From NCBI GenBank assembly GCA_964390905.1, contig CAYMLO010000037.1, positions 4,261 through 68,260 on the forward strand: a DNA stretch of 64,000 nucleotides, given 5' to 3'. Positions within the stretch are counted from its first letter, which is position 1; every line of letters starts with the position of its first letter. The stretch comes from JAFGLZ01 sp964390905 (GTDB taxonomy: Bacteria > Planctomycetota > Phycisphaerae > UBA1845 > JAFGLZ01). The position numbers were made by a program, and so were the translations under genes. A model generated the notes under the pieces. It was not told the origin of the DNA and made no database searches. It worked only from the letters and a program-made list of their open reading frames with translations. Of the stretch, positions 55,015-64,000 are shown piece after piece.

Positions 55015-57240
55015 GTGATCCCGATCAAGAACTGGCGTCGTAGGATAACGCTCGCGATCTGTGGGTGTCTGCTCGTCGGCGTCTGCGGCAGACTGGCCGC
55101 GGCTGCTGAGCGAGTCGACACGACGGTGAGAAGTGATCCTCTCACCCGCTACGTCCATATCACGTACGCAGTCCCGCCGGATGCACCGGACTGGACCGTC
55201 GTTCATTGCTCATGGTCCCCGCCGGGCGCTGACAACTGGCGGCCAGCCAAGGTGATGCCGTTCGTCTCGGAAACGGCCCTGACGATGTTGCCCGACGCCG
55301 AATGGCAGCGGTGGACGCGTGAAGGGCGACTCGTCGAGCGTCGCGCCGCCGGGCTGCGGCGTACGGTCGTCTTCAATCCCTATCCCGAGGCTCAGCAGAA
55401 CGGGCGTGTGAACCTGGACTTCCGCATTCGCCTCGAGTCCGTTGACGGCAATCTGCTCGCGACGCACCGCGTCGCGGTGGAGACGGACAACGCGGACGTG
55501 ATCACCCTCGAGGACTGGTCCGGCGTGTTCCAGAAGACCGCGCTGGCCCAAGGCGCCGAGCCGGAGGGACCCAAGTGGTGGTGGCGAACCGGGCACACGC
55601 AGGACGGGAAGGTGACGTTGGGCAACGCGCTGTACGGACGGTCACATCCCGAGCTGCCCTTGCCCCAACTGTCCTGTCCGCTCAACCTGCGAGGTTGGTA
55701 CGCCATCTTCGTCTGCACGGCACCGGATGGGGGATCGATCCGGCTTCGCTTGACAGGAGACGAACGGACGGACGAACTTGGTTCGCGCCAGCCGTTCCGG
55801 GAGGTCTTCTGGCGATGGGCGGCCATGGACCACCAACACCTCGTTCTCAAGGAGCCGCACCGATACAACGGATGGGCGCCGGCCAGCATCGATTACGTCA
55901 AGCTGGTTCCCCTGACAGGGGCCCTCGTCGCGCAGCTCGAGTCGCGCTTCCGCGGCAAGCGCGACAAGACCGTCGCCGGCTATTGGGAGCCGTACTCATG
56001 GGCCTTCCATGAAGACGTTCAGGATACGCTGCAGCACCGCGAGGTCCTGACGGCCTACCGTGAGGCCCGGGTGACGCTGGTCGACGCACAGGTCAACCGG
56101 TTCGGCGCCAAGGCGGTCTTCGAGACGCGGCTGGCCGACCAGCTGCTCTATGACACCGTCGGGGATCGGCTTCGGGGCGGCGCGATCCCCAGGACGGCCA
56201 ACGTCGGCAAGATGCAGCAGTTCACCAACATGCTGGGCGCGACGTTGCGTTATGGCCGGGCGCTCGGTCTGCAGGCCCATGCGAACTTCGGCGCCAGCGC
56301 GTCCTATGTGGGTACGCCTCTGCAGGGCGACTTCTCCAAGCAGCACCCCGAGTGGCTGCGGGGCAGTCAGCTGCGGTTCGAGGTGCCCGAGGTCAGGCGG
56401 TATGCCTTGCGGCTTGTCCGCGAGGCCCTGGAGATTGGCGCGCCGGGGATCTCGATCGACTTCATGCGCTATCCGCAGACCATCAACAGGCCCGCGACCT
56501 GCAACACGTTTCTCCGCGAGTTGCGGCAACTTACGGAGGAGTTCTCCAAACGGCGCGGCAAGCCCGTTCGCATCCTCGTGCAGTTCCCCGGGACCGGCGT
56601 CCCGCCGTGGGAGCGATTCGACTACCGACGATGGGTACGCGAGGGATGGGTGGACTACCTCTGTCCCAGCAACGACGACGAACGGCACCTGCATCTCGAC
56701 GTAGGGTCCTACCTGGAAGCGGTGCGAGGGACGCAATGCAGGCTGCTTCCCAACGTGACCGCCGCCGGCCTGCCCGTGCCGGGCCTCTACCTGTGGCGCG
56801 TGGCTCAGCTCTACGAAGCGGGGGTCGATGGGATCTACATCTATCAGTCAGACGCGCGCGTCTTGGGCAGACCCACCGAGCGGCGATGCATGCGGTTGCT
56901 GGCCAGCAGCCGTGACGTGAAAGCGTGGTGGGCGCGGGACAAGGACTTGCGGCCAACTCGCAGCAAGGGCATCTACATCACGCGACCCTCCCGGCCCCTG
57001 AAAGGTTGGCGGCCGAGGGAGCGGGTCCGGGTCTGGCTCGAGGGCATTGAGATGGGTCCGCTCGAGATGCACCTGGACGGGAAGCTCGTCAGCCGTTTCG
57101 ATGGGCCGCCGTATCTGCTGGGGACCGAGGAGCGCACGTCAGACAACGTCCTGCCGCCGGGGGAACACGAGCTCCGCATTCGCGCCAGAGACGGCGACGG
57201 ATGGCTCGAGCAGTGCTTCACGCTTCGCGGGGGCAAGTAG
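55015..57240 (+). CDS. Exported putative TIM-barrel glycoside hydrolase-like protein
   Basis: A 741-residue protein. GTG 55015 is chosen because GAGGAGG lies 5 bp upstream and a signal peptide follows (ITLAICGCLLVGVCGRLAAAAE); the longer frame from 54952 would cover the promoter. The N-terminal 300 residues are beta-rich; the middle (about 370-640) looks like a (beta/alpha)8 barrel of the GHL10 type, with GISIDFMRYPQT, WVDYLCPSND and GIYIYQSDA strand ends carrying acidic residues. A small C-terminal beta domain follows. Substrate unknown; the next gene is an alpha-amylase homologue. Confidence 0.65.
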   Translation: MIPIKNWRRRITLAICGCLLVGVCGRLAAAAERVDTTVRSDPLTRYVHITYAVPPDAPDWTVVHCSWSPPGADNWRPAKVMPFVSETALTMLPDAEWQRWTREGRLVERRAAGLRRTVVFNPYPEAQQNGRVNLDFRIRLESVDGNLLATHRVAVETDNADVITLEDWSGVFQKTALAQGAEPEGPKWWWRTGHTQDGKVTLGNALYGRSHPELPLPQLSCPLNLRGWYAIFVCTAPDGGSIRLRLTGDERTDELGSRQPFREVFWRWAAMDHQHLVLKEPHRYNGWAPASIDYVKLVPLTGALVAQLESRFRGKRDKTVAGYWEPYSWAFHEDVQDTLQHREVLTAYREARVTLVDAQVNRFGAKAVFETRLADQLLYDTVGDRLRGGAIPRTANVGKMQQFTNMLGATLRYGRALGLQAHANFGASASYVGTPLQGDFSKQHPEWLRGSQLRFEVPEVRRYALRLVREALEIGAPGISIDFMRYPQTINRPATCNTFLRELRQLTEEFSKRRGKPVRILVQFPGTGVPPWERFDYRRWVREGWVDYLCPSNDDERHLHLDVGSYLEAVRGTQCRLLPNVTAAGLPVPGLYLWRVAQLYEAGVDGIYIYQSDARVLGRPTERRCMRLLASSRDVKAWWARDKDLRPTRSKGIYITRPSRPLKGWRPRERVRVWLEGIEMGPLEMHLDGKLVSRFDGPPYLLGTEERTSDNVLPPGEHELRIRARDGDGWLEQCFTLRGGK

Positions 57241-57332
57241 GGGTCCGCCCGGGCTCGCCCGGCGCCAACCGAGACCCGCGGAAAAATAACAATACTCATG
57301 ATAGAAAACTGTGCATAGCCTCGAAAGTCGTG

Positions 57333-57338
57333 TATACT
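57333..57338 (+). promoter_or_regulatory. Possible -10 element before the amylase-family gene
   Basis: TATACT at 57333-57338, immediately preceded by TG, in an AT-rich patch. The -35 (TGTGCA, 57310-57315) is poor. It would give a leader of about 145 bases. Confidence 0.4.
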
Positions 57339-57484
57339 TTGGTGTGCATATCTGTACGAGGCGGGTCCGACCCGTCGGTACGCCCAGAAGGCGCACTGCA
57401 CTTGGCGGGAGCAGGCGTCGGTGGGCGGGGCGCACTATCTGATCAAACCTGAACGTAAGGCCCTCTAGAAAAGGAGGTTGTGCG

Positions 57485-59452
57485 ATGTCCTTTTCCGAGA
57501 CGATCTTGGAGCAGGACTGCCCGACGAGCATCCGTACCGGGGTCTCGCTGCCCAGACGTGAGCGCCTCTCCCCCTCGCCGGTGGACTGGCGGGACGAGGT
57601 GTTGTACTTCCTGCTGGTGGACCGTTTCAGCGATGGCAAGGAGGACACGCGCCCCCTGCTGGACCGGCACCGCTTGGGAGACGCCCGGCCCGCCCTGTCG
57701 AATGGCCAGCCGTGGCGGTGGGACGCCTGGGTGGAGTCGGGCGCAAAGCGTTGGCAAGGCGGGACAATCCAGGGAGTCGTCTCGAAACTCGACTATCTCG
57801 AGGCACTCGGCGTCACGGCGATCTGGCTCAGCCCCGTATTCAAGCAGCGCTGCCACCTGGATACGTACCACGGGTATGGGATCCAGAACTTTCTTGACGT
57901 GGACCCACGGTACGGCGACCGCCGTGACCTGGTCGATCTGGTGAAGGCCGCTCACGACAAGGGCCTCCGCATCATCCTTGACATCATCTTCAATCACTCG
58001 GGCTCCAACTGGCTCTACCCGCCCGACACGCCCGGGGGCGAGCGTGAGCCCTGGTTCACGACCGATCGGTATCCCTTCGGCGACTGGCGGGGTGATCAGG
58101 GCCAACGCATCGGTGTCATTCAGGGACGTGAAGACGGCGCCTGGCCGACCGAGATCCATGACCCGGATTGCTACACGCGCGCCGGGAAGGGCTACCTGGA
58201 TCGAGGAAAGATCGACGACCCATGCGCAGAACACAAGCGTTCCGATTTCGACGACCTCCGCGATCTCAATCTGGATGCGCCGGGCTTGCTGTCCGATCTG
58301 TCGCGGTGTTACAAGTACTGGATCGCCTTGACGGACTGTGACGGTTTCCGCATCGACACGCTCAAGCACGTTTCGACGAGACAGGCGCGCGACTTCTGCG
58401 GATCGATCAAGGAGTACGCGGCCAACCTGGGTAAAGAGAACTTCTTCCTGGTCGGCGAGATGGCCGGTGGGGACTCCGTTCAAGACAACTATCTGGATGC
58501 CCTCTCGCGGAACCTGAACGCCGCGCTGGACATCGGCGAGATGCGTCCCATCCTGGGGCAGGTGGCCAAGGGGAACGTGCATCCGTCGGCGTACTTCGGC
58601 CGCTTCGATCCGGTCTATTGGGGCGCCGAGTCCCAGCGACGGGGTATGGCGTCGCACCGGACCTGGGGCATGCGGCACGTCTCGGTTTTGGATGACCATG
58701 ACCACGTCATGGGCGCGAAGATCCGGTTCTCGAGCGGTGCGTCGTCCGATCATCAGGTCGCGGCGGGGGTGGCGCTACAGCTTTTCACGCTCGGGATCCC
58801 GTGCATCTACTACGGGACGGAGCAGGCCTTCGCCGGCCCGGAAAGCTCAGAGATCAAGTGGCTGCCAAAGTGGACAAAGTCCGACTGGTACCTTCGCGAG
58901 GCGATGTTCGGTCCCGAGCACCCGCGGAAGGAGGGAACGGACGGGCTGCACGCGGTGGATCCGGATCTGCCCGGTTTCGGTCCGTTCGGAACGGCCGGGC
59001 ACCACTCCTTCGATCGGAACAGCCCGGCCTACCTCCGGATTGCCGCGATGACGGCCTTGCGGAGACAGTACCCCGTTCTGAGCCACGGTCGTCAGTATCT
59101 GCGATCGGTGTCCATGCTGGGCAGGCCGTTCGGCGTCTACGGTCCGGGCGAGATCCTGGCCTGGTCACGGATCCTCGACGATGAGGAGGCGGTCTGCGTG
59201 CTGAACACGCACGGTACCGAAGCACGCGGGGCCGACGTCACCGTTGACGCCGTCCTCACCCCCCCGGGCAACCACTTGACCGTCGTTCTCAACACCGCTC
59301 AGGCGGGGGCGCCCCACGGCTTTGCCGCCAGCTACCCCGTGGGATCGACGGTTTCCGTGCTGCCCGCCAGCGGGAACGCGGGCGATCGGGCCTTCATCGA
59401 GATCCGCGATCTGCCTCCGTCGGAGGTCCTGGTGTTGGCGAACCATCCGTAG
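57485..59452 (+). CDS. Alpha-amylase family (GH13) enzyme
   Basis: A 655-residue glycoside hydrolase or transglycosidase acting on alpha-glucans. The four GH13 regions are visible: DIIFNHSG (region I), DGFRIDTLKHV with nucleophile Asp291 (II), LVGEMAGG with acid/base Glu325 (III), and VLDDHDHV with Asp406 (IV; D-H-D replaces the usual N-H-D). The N-terminus has no signal peptide, so it is likely cytoplasmic. The ribosome site AAAAGGAGG is near perfect. The last 59 bp overlap the convergent lnt gene. Confidence 0.92.
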   Translation: MSFSETILEQDCPTSIRTGVSLPRRERLSPSPVDWRDEVLYFLLVDRFSDGKEDTRPLLDRHRLGDARPALSNGQPWRWDAWVESGAKRWQGGTIQGVVSKLDYLEALGVTAIWLSPVFKQRCHLDTYHGYGIQNFLDVDPRYGDRRDLVDLVKAAHDKGLRIILDIIFNHSGSNWLYPPDTPGGEREPWFTTDRYPFGDWRGDQGQRIGVIQGREDGAWPTEIHDPDCYTRAGKGYLDRGKIDDPCAEHKRSDFDDLRDLNLDAPGLLSDLSRCYKYWIALTDCDGFRIDTLKHVSTRQARDFCGSIKEYAANLGKENFFLVGEMAGGDSVQDNYLDALSRNLNAALDIGEMRPILGQVAKGNVHPSAYFGRFDPVYWGAESQRRGMASHRTWGMRHVSVLDDHDHVMGAKIRFSSGASSDHQVAAGVALQLFTLGIPCIYYGTEQAFAGPESSEIKWLPKWTKSDWYLREAMFGPEHPRKEGTDGLHAVDPDLPGFGPFGTAGHHSFDRNSPAYLRIAAMTALRRQYPVLSHGRQYLRSVSMLGRPFGVYGPGEILAWSRILDDEEAVCVLNTHGTEARGADVTVDAVLTPPGNHLTVVLNTAQAGAPHGFAASYPVGSTVSVLPASGNAGDRAFIEIRDLPPSEVLVLANHP

Positions 59453-60947
59453 GGGGGTGGACAATCTCTTGCGAGCTGGCTTGGCCGGGCTGATGCGCGC
59501 GCCGCGGATGGCGGAGCTTCGTCATCCAGTCCGCGAACGTCAGGATCACGACGAGTCCCACGAAGGCTACGCCGATGGCACAAGCGAACAGGTACCCGCC
59601 GCGGACGAAGAGCGTCTTGTCCTGGACGGCGTAGACGGTACCGAAGATGACCCCGGGGCCTTCTTCTCGCGTGCGTTGCGCCCGGACCCGCCCGGTTGCG
59701 TCGATGATCTGCGAGATGCCCGAGCTGGCCGCTCGGACGGCGCATCGGCGGAGCTCGATCGAGCGCAGCGGCGCCATGTCGGCGTGGAGCCAACGCTGTC
59801 TGACAGGCCAGCGTTCCGGATCCATGAGCGGCGCCAGCATCAGCTCCGAGCCAAGCCCGACCAGCCGTCGCGGGATGTCCGTGAAGGTGGCGTCGTAGCA
59901 GATGTAGATACCCACGCGACCGTAGGGGCTGTCGAAGGTCGACTGAGAGGTGGCGGGATTCCCGTCCTGGAAAAAGGGCACGGGGACGGCCTTGGCCTGC
60001 TCGCCGACGATCCTCCCATCCGGACCGATCAGCAGGCCCACGTTGTCGTAGTCACACGCGGCGTCGCTTGGGGCACGCGTGTGGGCGCCAACGCAGACGA
60101 AGGCGCCATGCGCTCGCGCCACTTCCGACAGTGCCGAGACGGTCGCGCTCTTCTCGTCGGCCATCTCTTTGATCGTGTGCTCGGGCAGGACGATGAACCT
60201 GGGTCGGCTCGGGTCGCCGGCTGCCTGCTTCGTCAGGGCGACGTACTCCGGGGACCACAGATCCTCGCCTTGCACGCAAGCGACCGGGATCTGGCTGTGT
60301 GCGTCGTCGTCGCGAGGCTGACACGCTACGGAAAGGACCGCTGTCGCGATGGCGATGACGGCTACCGGAATCCAACTTCTGCGGCGGCGACGAATCAACC
60401 CGTAGGCGATGGCGGCGTTGGAGGCGACGAGGATGAAGGAGATGAGATAGACCCCGCCGACCGACGCGATTTGGGCGAGCCAGAGATTGTGGGATTGGCT
60501 GTATCCATAGCCGAGGTAGGCGAAGCGGTAGCGAGGCAGCGTCTCCGAGCGGAGCACCTCCTGTCCCACGAAGGCCAGGGGGACGGCCCAGATCATCGCG
60601 GCCGTGCCGCACCGCGCCATCAGCAGCTTCGCCACGCGAAACGAGAAGCCCGTCAAGACCGATAGCCCGAGCACCGCCAGGCCGCCCAAGGGACCGTGGA
60701 GCTTGAAGAGCCAGCCCAAGCCGATGCGGTAGAAGACCAGCCCCAGCACGATCCCACACAGCCAGCTGCGACCGGGCTGGAGTCGGTCGAGAACCAGCAG
60801 GAACGGCACGAGTGCGATCCAAGCGAGGAAATGCCAGTTCAGCGGCCAGTAGCACGTCGCCATCAGCCCGCCGGCGACGGCTGCGGCGGCGATGGCCCAG
60901 GACCACCGGAGGGGAGACGATTGGCTGAGGACGCCGTTCGCTGTCAC
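59394..60947 (-). CDS. lnt: Apolipoprotein N-acyltransferase
   Basis: A membrane enzyme that adds the third acyl chain to lipoproteins. About six hydrophobic segments precede a nitrilase-like domain with the triad Glu256 (LPEHTIKE), Lys319 (QAKAVPVPF) and Cys350 (YICYDATF), and one membrane segment follows it. GTG 60947 is proposed as the start because the first membrane segment begins soon after; the open frame continues to 61382, but that part is Pro/Arg-rich. 517 residues, normal for Lnt. Several lipoprotein genes lie in this window, so the enzyme is in keeping. Its 3' end overlaps the amylase-family gene. Confidence 0.85.
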   Translation of the reverse strand: MTANGVLSQSSPLRWSWAIAAAAVAGGLMATCYWPLNWHFLAWIALVPFLLVLDRLQPGRSWLCGIVLGLVFYRIGLGWLFKLHGPLGGLAVLGLSVLTGFSFRVAKLLMARCGTAAMIWAVPLAFVGQEVLRSETLPRYRFAYLGYGYSQSHNLWLAQIASVGGVYLISFILVASNAAIAYGLIRRRRRSWIPVAVIAIATAVLSVACQPRDDDAHSQIPVACVQGEDLWSPEYVALTKQAAGDPSRPRFIVLPEHTIKEMADEKSATVSALSEVARAHGAFVCVGAHTRAPSDAACDYDNVGLLIGPDGRIVGEQAKAVPVPFFQDGNPATSQSTFDSPYGRVGIYICYDATFTDIPRRLVGLGSELMLAPLMDPERWPVRQRWLHADMAPLRSIELRRCAVRAASSGISQIIDATGRVRAQRTREEGPGVIFGTVYAVQDKTLFVRGGYLFACAIGVAFVGLVVILTFADWMTKLRHPRRAHQPGQASSQEIVHPPTDGSPTPGPPTEADRGSR

Positions 60948-60980
60948 GCTGGAGCCCGCCTTGGCTTCGGTTGCGTCAAT

Positions 60981-61009
60981 CGGATAGCACGCTTGTCCAG
61001 TGTTGTCTA
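60981..61009 (-). promoter_or_regulatory. Possible promoter of lnt
   Basis: On the minus strand TAGACA (61009-61004) and TATCCG (60986-60981) are 17 bp apart. The -35 matches at five positions, the -10 at three. It fits a GTG start at 60947. Confidence 0.35.
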
Positions 61010-61149
61010 CCCGCGATCGTCGCGGGAGTTGCGGATCGTTTCTCCTTGCAGGCAGTGTGCGAGCGGGGTAGGTTGATGCACGCCCCGGCCGGTGCAGGGC
61101 CGGAGCGATCTTGATGTTACGCCACGGCGAGCCAGCGGAGGAGTGCCTG

Positions 61150-62235
61150 ATGATGAGACCGAGGAAATGCGTCCTGCCCGTGGGTGTCGGTTTGGCGATG
61201 CTGAGTGTGGTCTTGCTGACATCGGGATGCCAGAAGTCCGATGAGCCTGCCAAGCCGGCGGCGCCGGCTGGCCCGAGCAAGGGGGCCTCCGCGACGGCGC
61301 TGCCGAAGGTTCCGCTCGGCCTGCCGCAAGTTCCCGTGCCCAAGGATAACCCGATGACGGCAGAGAAGATCGAGCTGGGCAAGATGCTCTACTTCGACAA
61401 GCGACTGAGCAAGAGCAAGGAGATCTCCTGCGCGACCTGCCACGACCCGAAGATGGCCTGGACCGAGCACCGGGCGACCAGCAAGGGCATCAAGGATCAG
61501 ATTGGCGAGCGCAACTCGCCGACGGTCATCAACGCCGCCTACATGACGTCTCAGTTCTGGGACGGCCGCGAGCCGACGCTCGAAGCCCAGGCGCTGGGGC
61601 CGATCGAGAACCCGATCGAGATGGGTCACAAGCTGGCGGTGGTGTGCGCCGATTGCGAGAAGATCCCGGCCTACAAGGAGCAGTTCCAGAAGGTCTTCGG
61701 CACAGGTGTGACCAAGGAAGGCATCGCCAAGGCCATCGCGGCGTTCGAGCGGACGATACTGAGCGGCAACTCGCCGTACGACAAGTTCAAGGCTGGCGAC
61801 AAGAAGGCCCTGAACGACGCCCAGCAGCGCGGCATGGCGCTGTTCATGGACAAGGCCATGTGCTCGACCTGCCACGCGCCGCCGATCTTCAGCAACGGCC
61901 AGTTCTACAACGCGGGCGTGAGCTGCGACAAGAAGCCCCCGGACGAGGGGCGCAAGAAGGTCACGAAGAAAGACAGCGACATGGGCAAGTTCCGTGTCCC
62001 GCATCTCCGCGAGGTGGCCAAGACCGGGCCGTACTTCCACGACGGCAGCATCAAGACGCTCGCCGAGGCCGTCGAGCTGATGGCCGCCGGCGGCAAGGAT
62101 AACCCGAACCTATCGACCATGATGAAGGTCGTCCGCGGCGCCAAGCTGACGGCCGCGGAGAAGAAGGATCTCCTCGCGTTCCTCGAAGCCCTATCCGGTG
62201 AGTACCCGATCATCGAGCCGCCGAAGCTGCCGTAG
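61150..62235 (+). CDS. Di-haem cytochrome c peroxidase (MauG/CcpA family) lipoprotein
   Basis: A 361-residue periplasmic protein that probably reduces hydrogen peroxide with electrons from cytochrome c. Two haem sites, CATCH (94-98) and CSTCH (238-242), have the usual spacing, and the region FRVPHLREVAKTGPYFHDG is typical of the C-terminal domain. A lipoprotein signal ends LLTSGC. GGAGGAG (61137-61143) supports ATG 61150 or the adjacent ATG 61153. Confidence 0.93.
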   Translation: MMRPRKCVLPVGVGLAMLSVVLLTSGCQKSDEPAKPAAPAGPSKGASATALPKVPLGLPQVPVPKDNPMTAEKIELGKMLYFDKRLSKSKEISCATCHDPKMAWTEHRATSKGIKDQIGERNSPTVINAAYMTSQFWDGREPTLEAQALGPIENPIEMGHKLAVVCADCEKIPAYKEQFQKVFGTGVTKEGIAKAIAAFERTILSGNSPYDKFKAGDKKALNDAQQRGMALFMDKAMCSTCHAPPIFSNGQFYNAGVSCDKKPPDEGRKKVTKKDSDMGKFRVPHLREVAKTGPYFHDGSIKTLAEAVELMAAGGKDNPNLSTMMKVVRGAKLTAAEKKDLLAFLEALSGEYPIIEPPKLP

Positions 62236-62274
62236 GCGAGATTGGCGGACCTGGCATGCACGCAGCGCGGGCGA

Positions 62275-63504
62275 TCAGTTTGCCCGGCGTATCATTGCGC
62301 CCAGCCCGAGCGCCAGCAGCGCGATCGCGACGAACGGCGGGACGCCGCCGCCGCATTTGAAGGCTGCCTCTATCTGCCAGTCGGCGTCCATCGTCAGGTA
62401 CAGGATTGCGTTGGCGTCCTGGGTGATGTGGTTGGCGTCGCCGGGGTGGTTTGGGTCGTAGATGACCCATCCCTTGAAGGATTTGCCCTGATTGGCTCGC
62501 GCCACCAGGACGATCGGCGTGCCGTCGGTGTATCTGCGCCGGGCATCGTAGCCGGGGGAGTTGGGCGGATCGTAGTCGTTCGGGTCGATGTTGTTGGCGT
62601 CTGCGAGCAGGTCGGGATCGATCGTGACGGTCCCCATGTGCGTGTTCGAGACCGTCAGGTCGAGCGTGTGTGAGACGTTGGTGAACACGGCCGTCCTGGC
62701 CTCGATGTTGTCGAACCGGCACTGAGCGGGGAAGCCGTTGCCCCATTCCGCGTCAGACCACGTGACGACCGCGGTGCCGCCAGAGGGCCAGTAGCCGCCG
62801 ACCTCCTGATCGAAGCTGTTGGGGTCGCCCAGGTCTGCGTTGAGCTGCCAGGTGCCGTCCCAGTCATACTTGTCGCCGTCCCAGCAGGCGCCGCGCAGGG
62901 CCTTGCCGTTCGGGTCGTCGGGGTTGCCGTCGCTCTCGAACTGGATCGCCATCCAGAACCCGTTGGGTTCGTCGCAGCGGGGAATGGAGAACCCCCTGAG
63001 CCTCGGCCAGCCGAAGCCCTCCACGGAGTAGAGGCCGATCCAGCCGGCTCCGGCGCCGTCCAGGTCGTACTGTAGCGCATAGCCCTCCCAAGTGACCTGG
63101 TCGCCGTTGAGGAAGAGACCGGCGCGACCGCACCTGTCGTTGGGGTCTTCGAACCCGGGATCGTACCTGACGCGGGCGACGATGTAGTGAGAGGTGCTGT
63201 CGTCCCAGAAGGTCTCGCTCGTGTTGGGGTCGCGGTCGCCGGTGTCGGGAAAGACGGCGAGCAGCACATAGGGGAACCAGGGCGTGGTGGTCCAGAGCCA
63301 CAGTTCGCCGGTTTCAGCGCTGACGGCGTTGGGGTGGCCGAGGGGCTCGTAGAGACACCAGCATGGGTCGTCGACGTCCCACACGTTGGGGTCTTCCTGG
63401 TAGACCCCGTCGTTGAAGCAGTCGTAGAAGTCGGCCAGGGCGAGCGCAGGAACCATCCCGCAGATCGCCGCTGCGATGCCCAACAGGAACGCATTGTTCG
63501 ACAT
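62275..63504 (-). CDS. DPN-rich exported protein with Cys-Gly C-terminal anchor signal
   Basis: A 409-residue protein starting at ATG 63504 with GGGAGGG upstream and a signal peptide (to about residue 24). The mature part is rich in Asp-Pro-Asn and Trp and looks like a beta-sandwich (concanavalin type), followed by a small domain (TVTIDPDLLADANNID ... SFKGWVIYDP) of the kind found in bacterial surface repeats. It ends KCGGG + hydrophobic segment + RRAN, the same type of C-terminal sorting signal as the C25 array proteins 25 kb away. No enzymatic motif was seen. Confidence 0.75.
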   Translation of the reverse strand: MSNNAFLLGIAAAICGMVPALALADFYDCFNDGVYQEDPNVWDVDDPCWCLYEPLGHPNAVSAETGELWLWTTTPWFPYVLLAVFPDTGDRDPNTSETFWDDSTSHYIVARVRYDPGFEDPNDRCGRAGLFLNGDQVTWEGYALQYDLDGAGAGWIGLYSVEGFGWPRLRGFSIPRCDEPNGFWMAIQFESDGNPDDPNGKALRGACWDGDKYDWDGTWQLNADLGDPNSFDQEVGGYWPSGGTAVVTWSDAEWGNGFPAQCRFDNIEARTAVFTNVSHTLDLTVSNTHMGTVTIDPDLLADANNIDPNDYDPPNSPGYDARRRYTDGTPIVLVARANQGKSFKGWVIYDPNHPGDANHITQDANAILYLTMDADWQIEAAFKCGGGVPPFVAIALLALGLGAMIRRAN

Positions 63505-63597
63505 GTTTCCCTCCCCGCCGCTTGGAGCCAGGCGGCGCCGGGGTCGCCTCCTCAATAGTATCAGATTGCCCAGGGCGCCGGGTAGCTTCCCGTCCGC

Positions 63598-63625
63598 TTG
63601 ACACGGGCCTGCCCGACCATATCGT
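63598..63625 (+). promoter_or_regulatory. Promoter of the Gfo/Idh/MocA gene
   Basis: TTGACA (63598-63603) and TATCGT (63620-63625) are 16 bp apart. The -35 is perfect; the -10 matches at four positions. The leader to the ATG is about 60 bases. Confidence 0.6.
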
Positions 63626-63691
63626 TACAGCTTCGGGCCGGACGCGGGTCCGGGGATCTGTCTTGTCGATACACATGCGCGGGGACATACC

Positions 63692-64000
63692 ATGCCAGAC
63701 AAGGTCAAGCTGGGTTTCATCGGATCGGGCGGGATCGTCAATGGCCATCTCGAGCAGGGACTCAAGGACTTCGACGACGTCGAGTTCGTCGGCTGGTGCG
63801 ACCTGAACGAGGCGACGGCCGCGGCGCGCAAGAAGCAGGTCGGCGGGAAGGGCAAGATCTACACCGACGCGGCCAAGATGCTCGATCAGGCCAAGCCGGA
63901 CGCGGTGTTCATCATGCTGCCGCCCTTCGCGCACGGCGAGGCGGAGGACCTGGTGGTCGAGCGCAAGCTGCCGTTCTTCATCGAGAAGCCGGTGGCCATC
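63692..64000 (+). CDS. Gfo/Idh/MocA family oxidoreductase, 3' partial
   Basis: The first 103 codons of an NAD(P)-binding oxidoreductase; the gene runs off the window. The Rossmann motif LGFIGSGGIVNGHL is at the N-terminus, then VGWCDLNEA, PDAVFIMLPPFAH and FFIEKPVAI, which is the family's conserved E-K-P motif. Members usually oxidise sugars or related alcohols. No signal peptide. Confidence 0.92.
   Translation, partial: MPDKVKLGFIGSGGIVNGHLEQGLKDFDDVEFVGWCDLNEATAAARKKQVGGKGKIYTDAAKMLDQAKPDAVFIMLPPFAHGEAEDLVVERKLPFFIEKPVAI

Noticed and set aside
60948..61382. N-terminal extension of lnt by 145 residues
   Set aside because: The extension is Pro/Arg-rich, antisense to the start of the peroxidase gene and not expected in Lnt, which begins near its first membrane segment.

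Overview
The window looks like part of a high-GC planctomycete chromosome, most likely class Phycisphaerae. Reasons: many exported proteins rich in Asp-Pro-Asn (DPN), a hydrazine-synthase-alpha-like haem protein, DUF1080, URO-D-family, HEAT-like and heparinase genes, a MauG-type peroxidase, and exported beta-helix proteins ending in Cys-Gly + hydrophobic segment + Arg cluster. This placement rests on gene content, not on a marker gene. No rRNA, tRNA, CRISPR array or insertion sequence was seen.

Layout. 1-2.4 kb: the end of a c-haem protein, a PH-domain membrane protein and hypoxanthine phosphoribosyltransferase. 2.4-13.6 kb: an ABC-2 permease, a divergent block of three SPFH (HflK/HflC-like) genes, an ABC ATPase/permease pair and a large unknown protein. 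13.7-20.8 kb: a DUF2089 regulator with a TPR membrane protein, a repeat/esterase fusion, a URO-D-family protein and a site-2 protease homologue. 21.2-37.2 kb: a 16-kb tandem array of five gingipain-like (C25) peptidase/beta-helix proteins in the order A-B-(A remnant)-A'-B'-B''. 37.3-44.3 kb: a candidate selenocysteine lipoprotein, other lipoproteins, hemL and unknown membrane proteins. 44.8-47.1 kb: a complete queC-queE-queD-queF set for the queuosine precursor preQ1. 47.2-54.8 kb: CAP, DUF1080, heparinase-like, BlaI/BlaR1-like regulators and lactate permease. 55-64 kb: a putative TIM-barrel glycosidase, an alpha-amylase-family enzyme, lnt, a di-haem peroxidase, a DPN-rich surface protein and the start of a Gfo/Idh/MocA oxidoreductase.

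Two points stand out. First, the minus-strand gene at 37316-37984 has an in-frame UGA that is followed by 41 more codons of normal composition and by a hairpin with bacterial SECIS geometry. Second, the C25/beta-helix array shows recent duplication, a gene remnant, two architectures (with and without a propeptide), covarying hairpins in three spacers, and an isolated strong promoter in a gene-free stretch that may drive an unannotated RNA.
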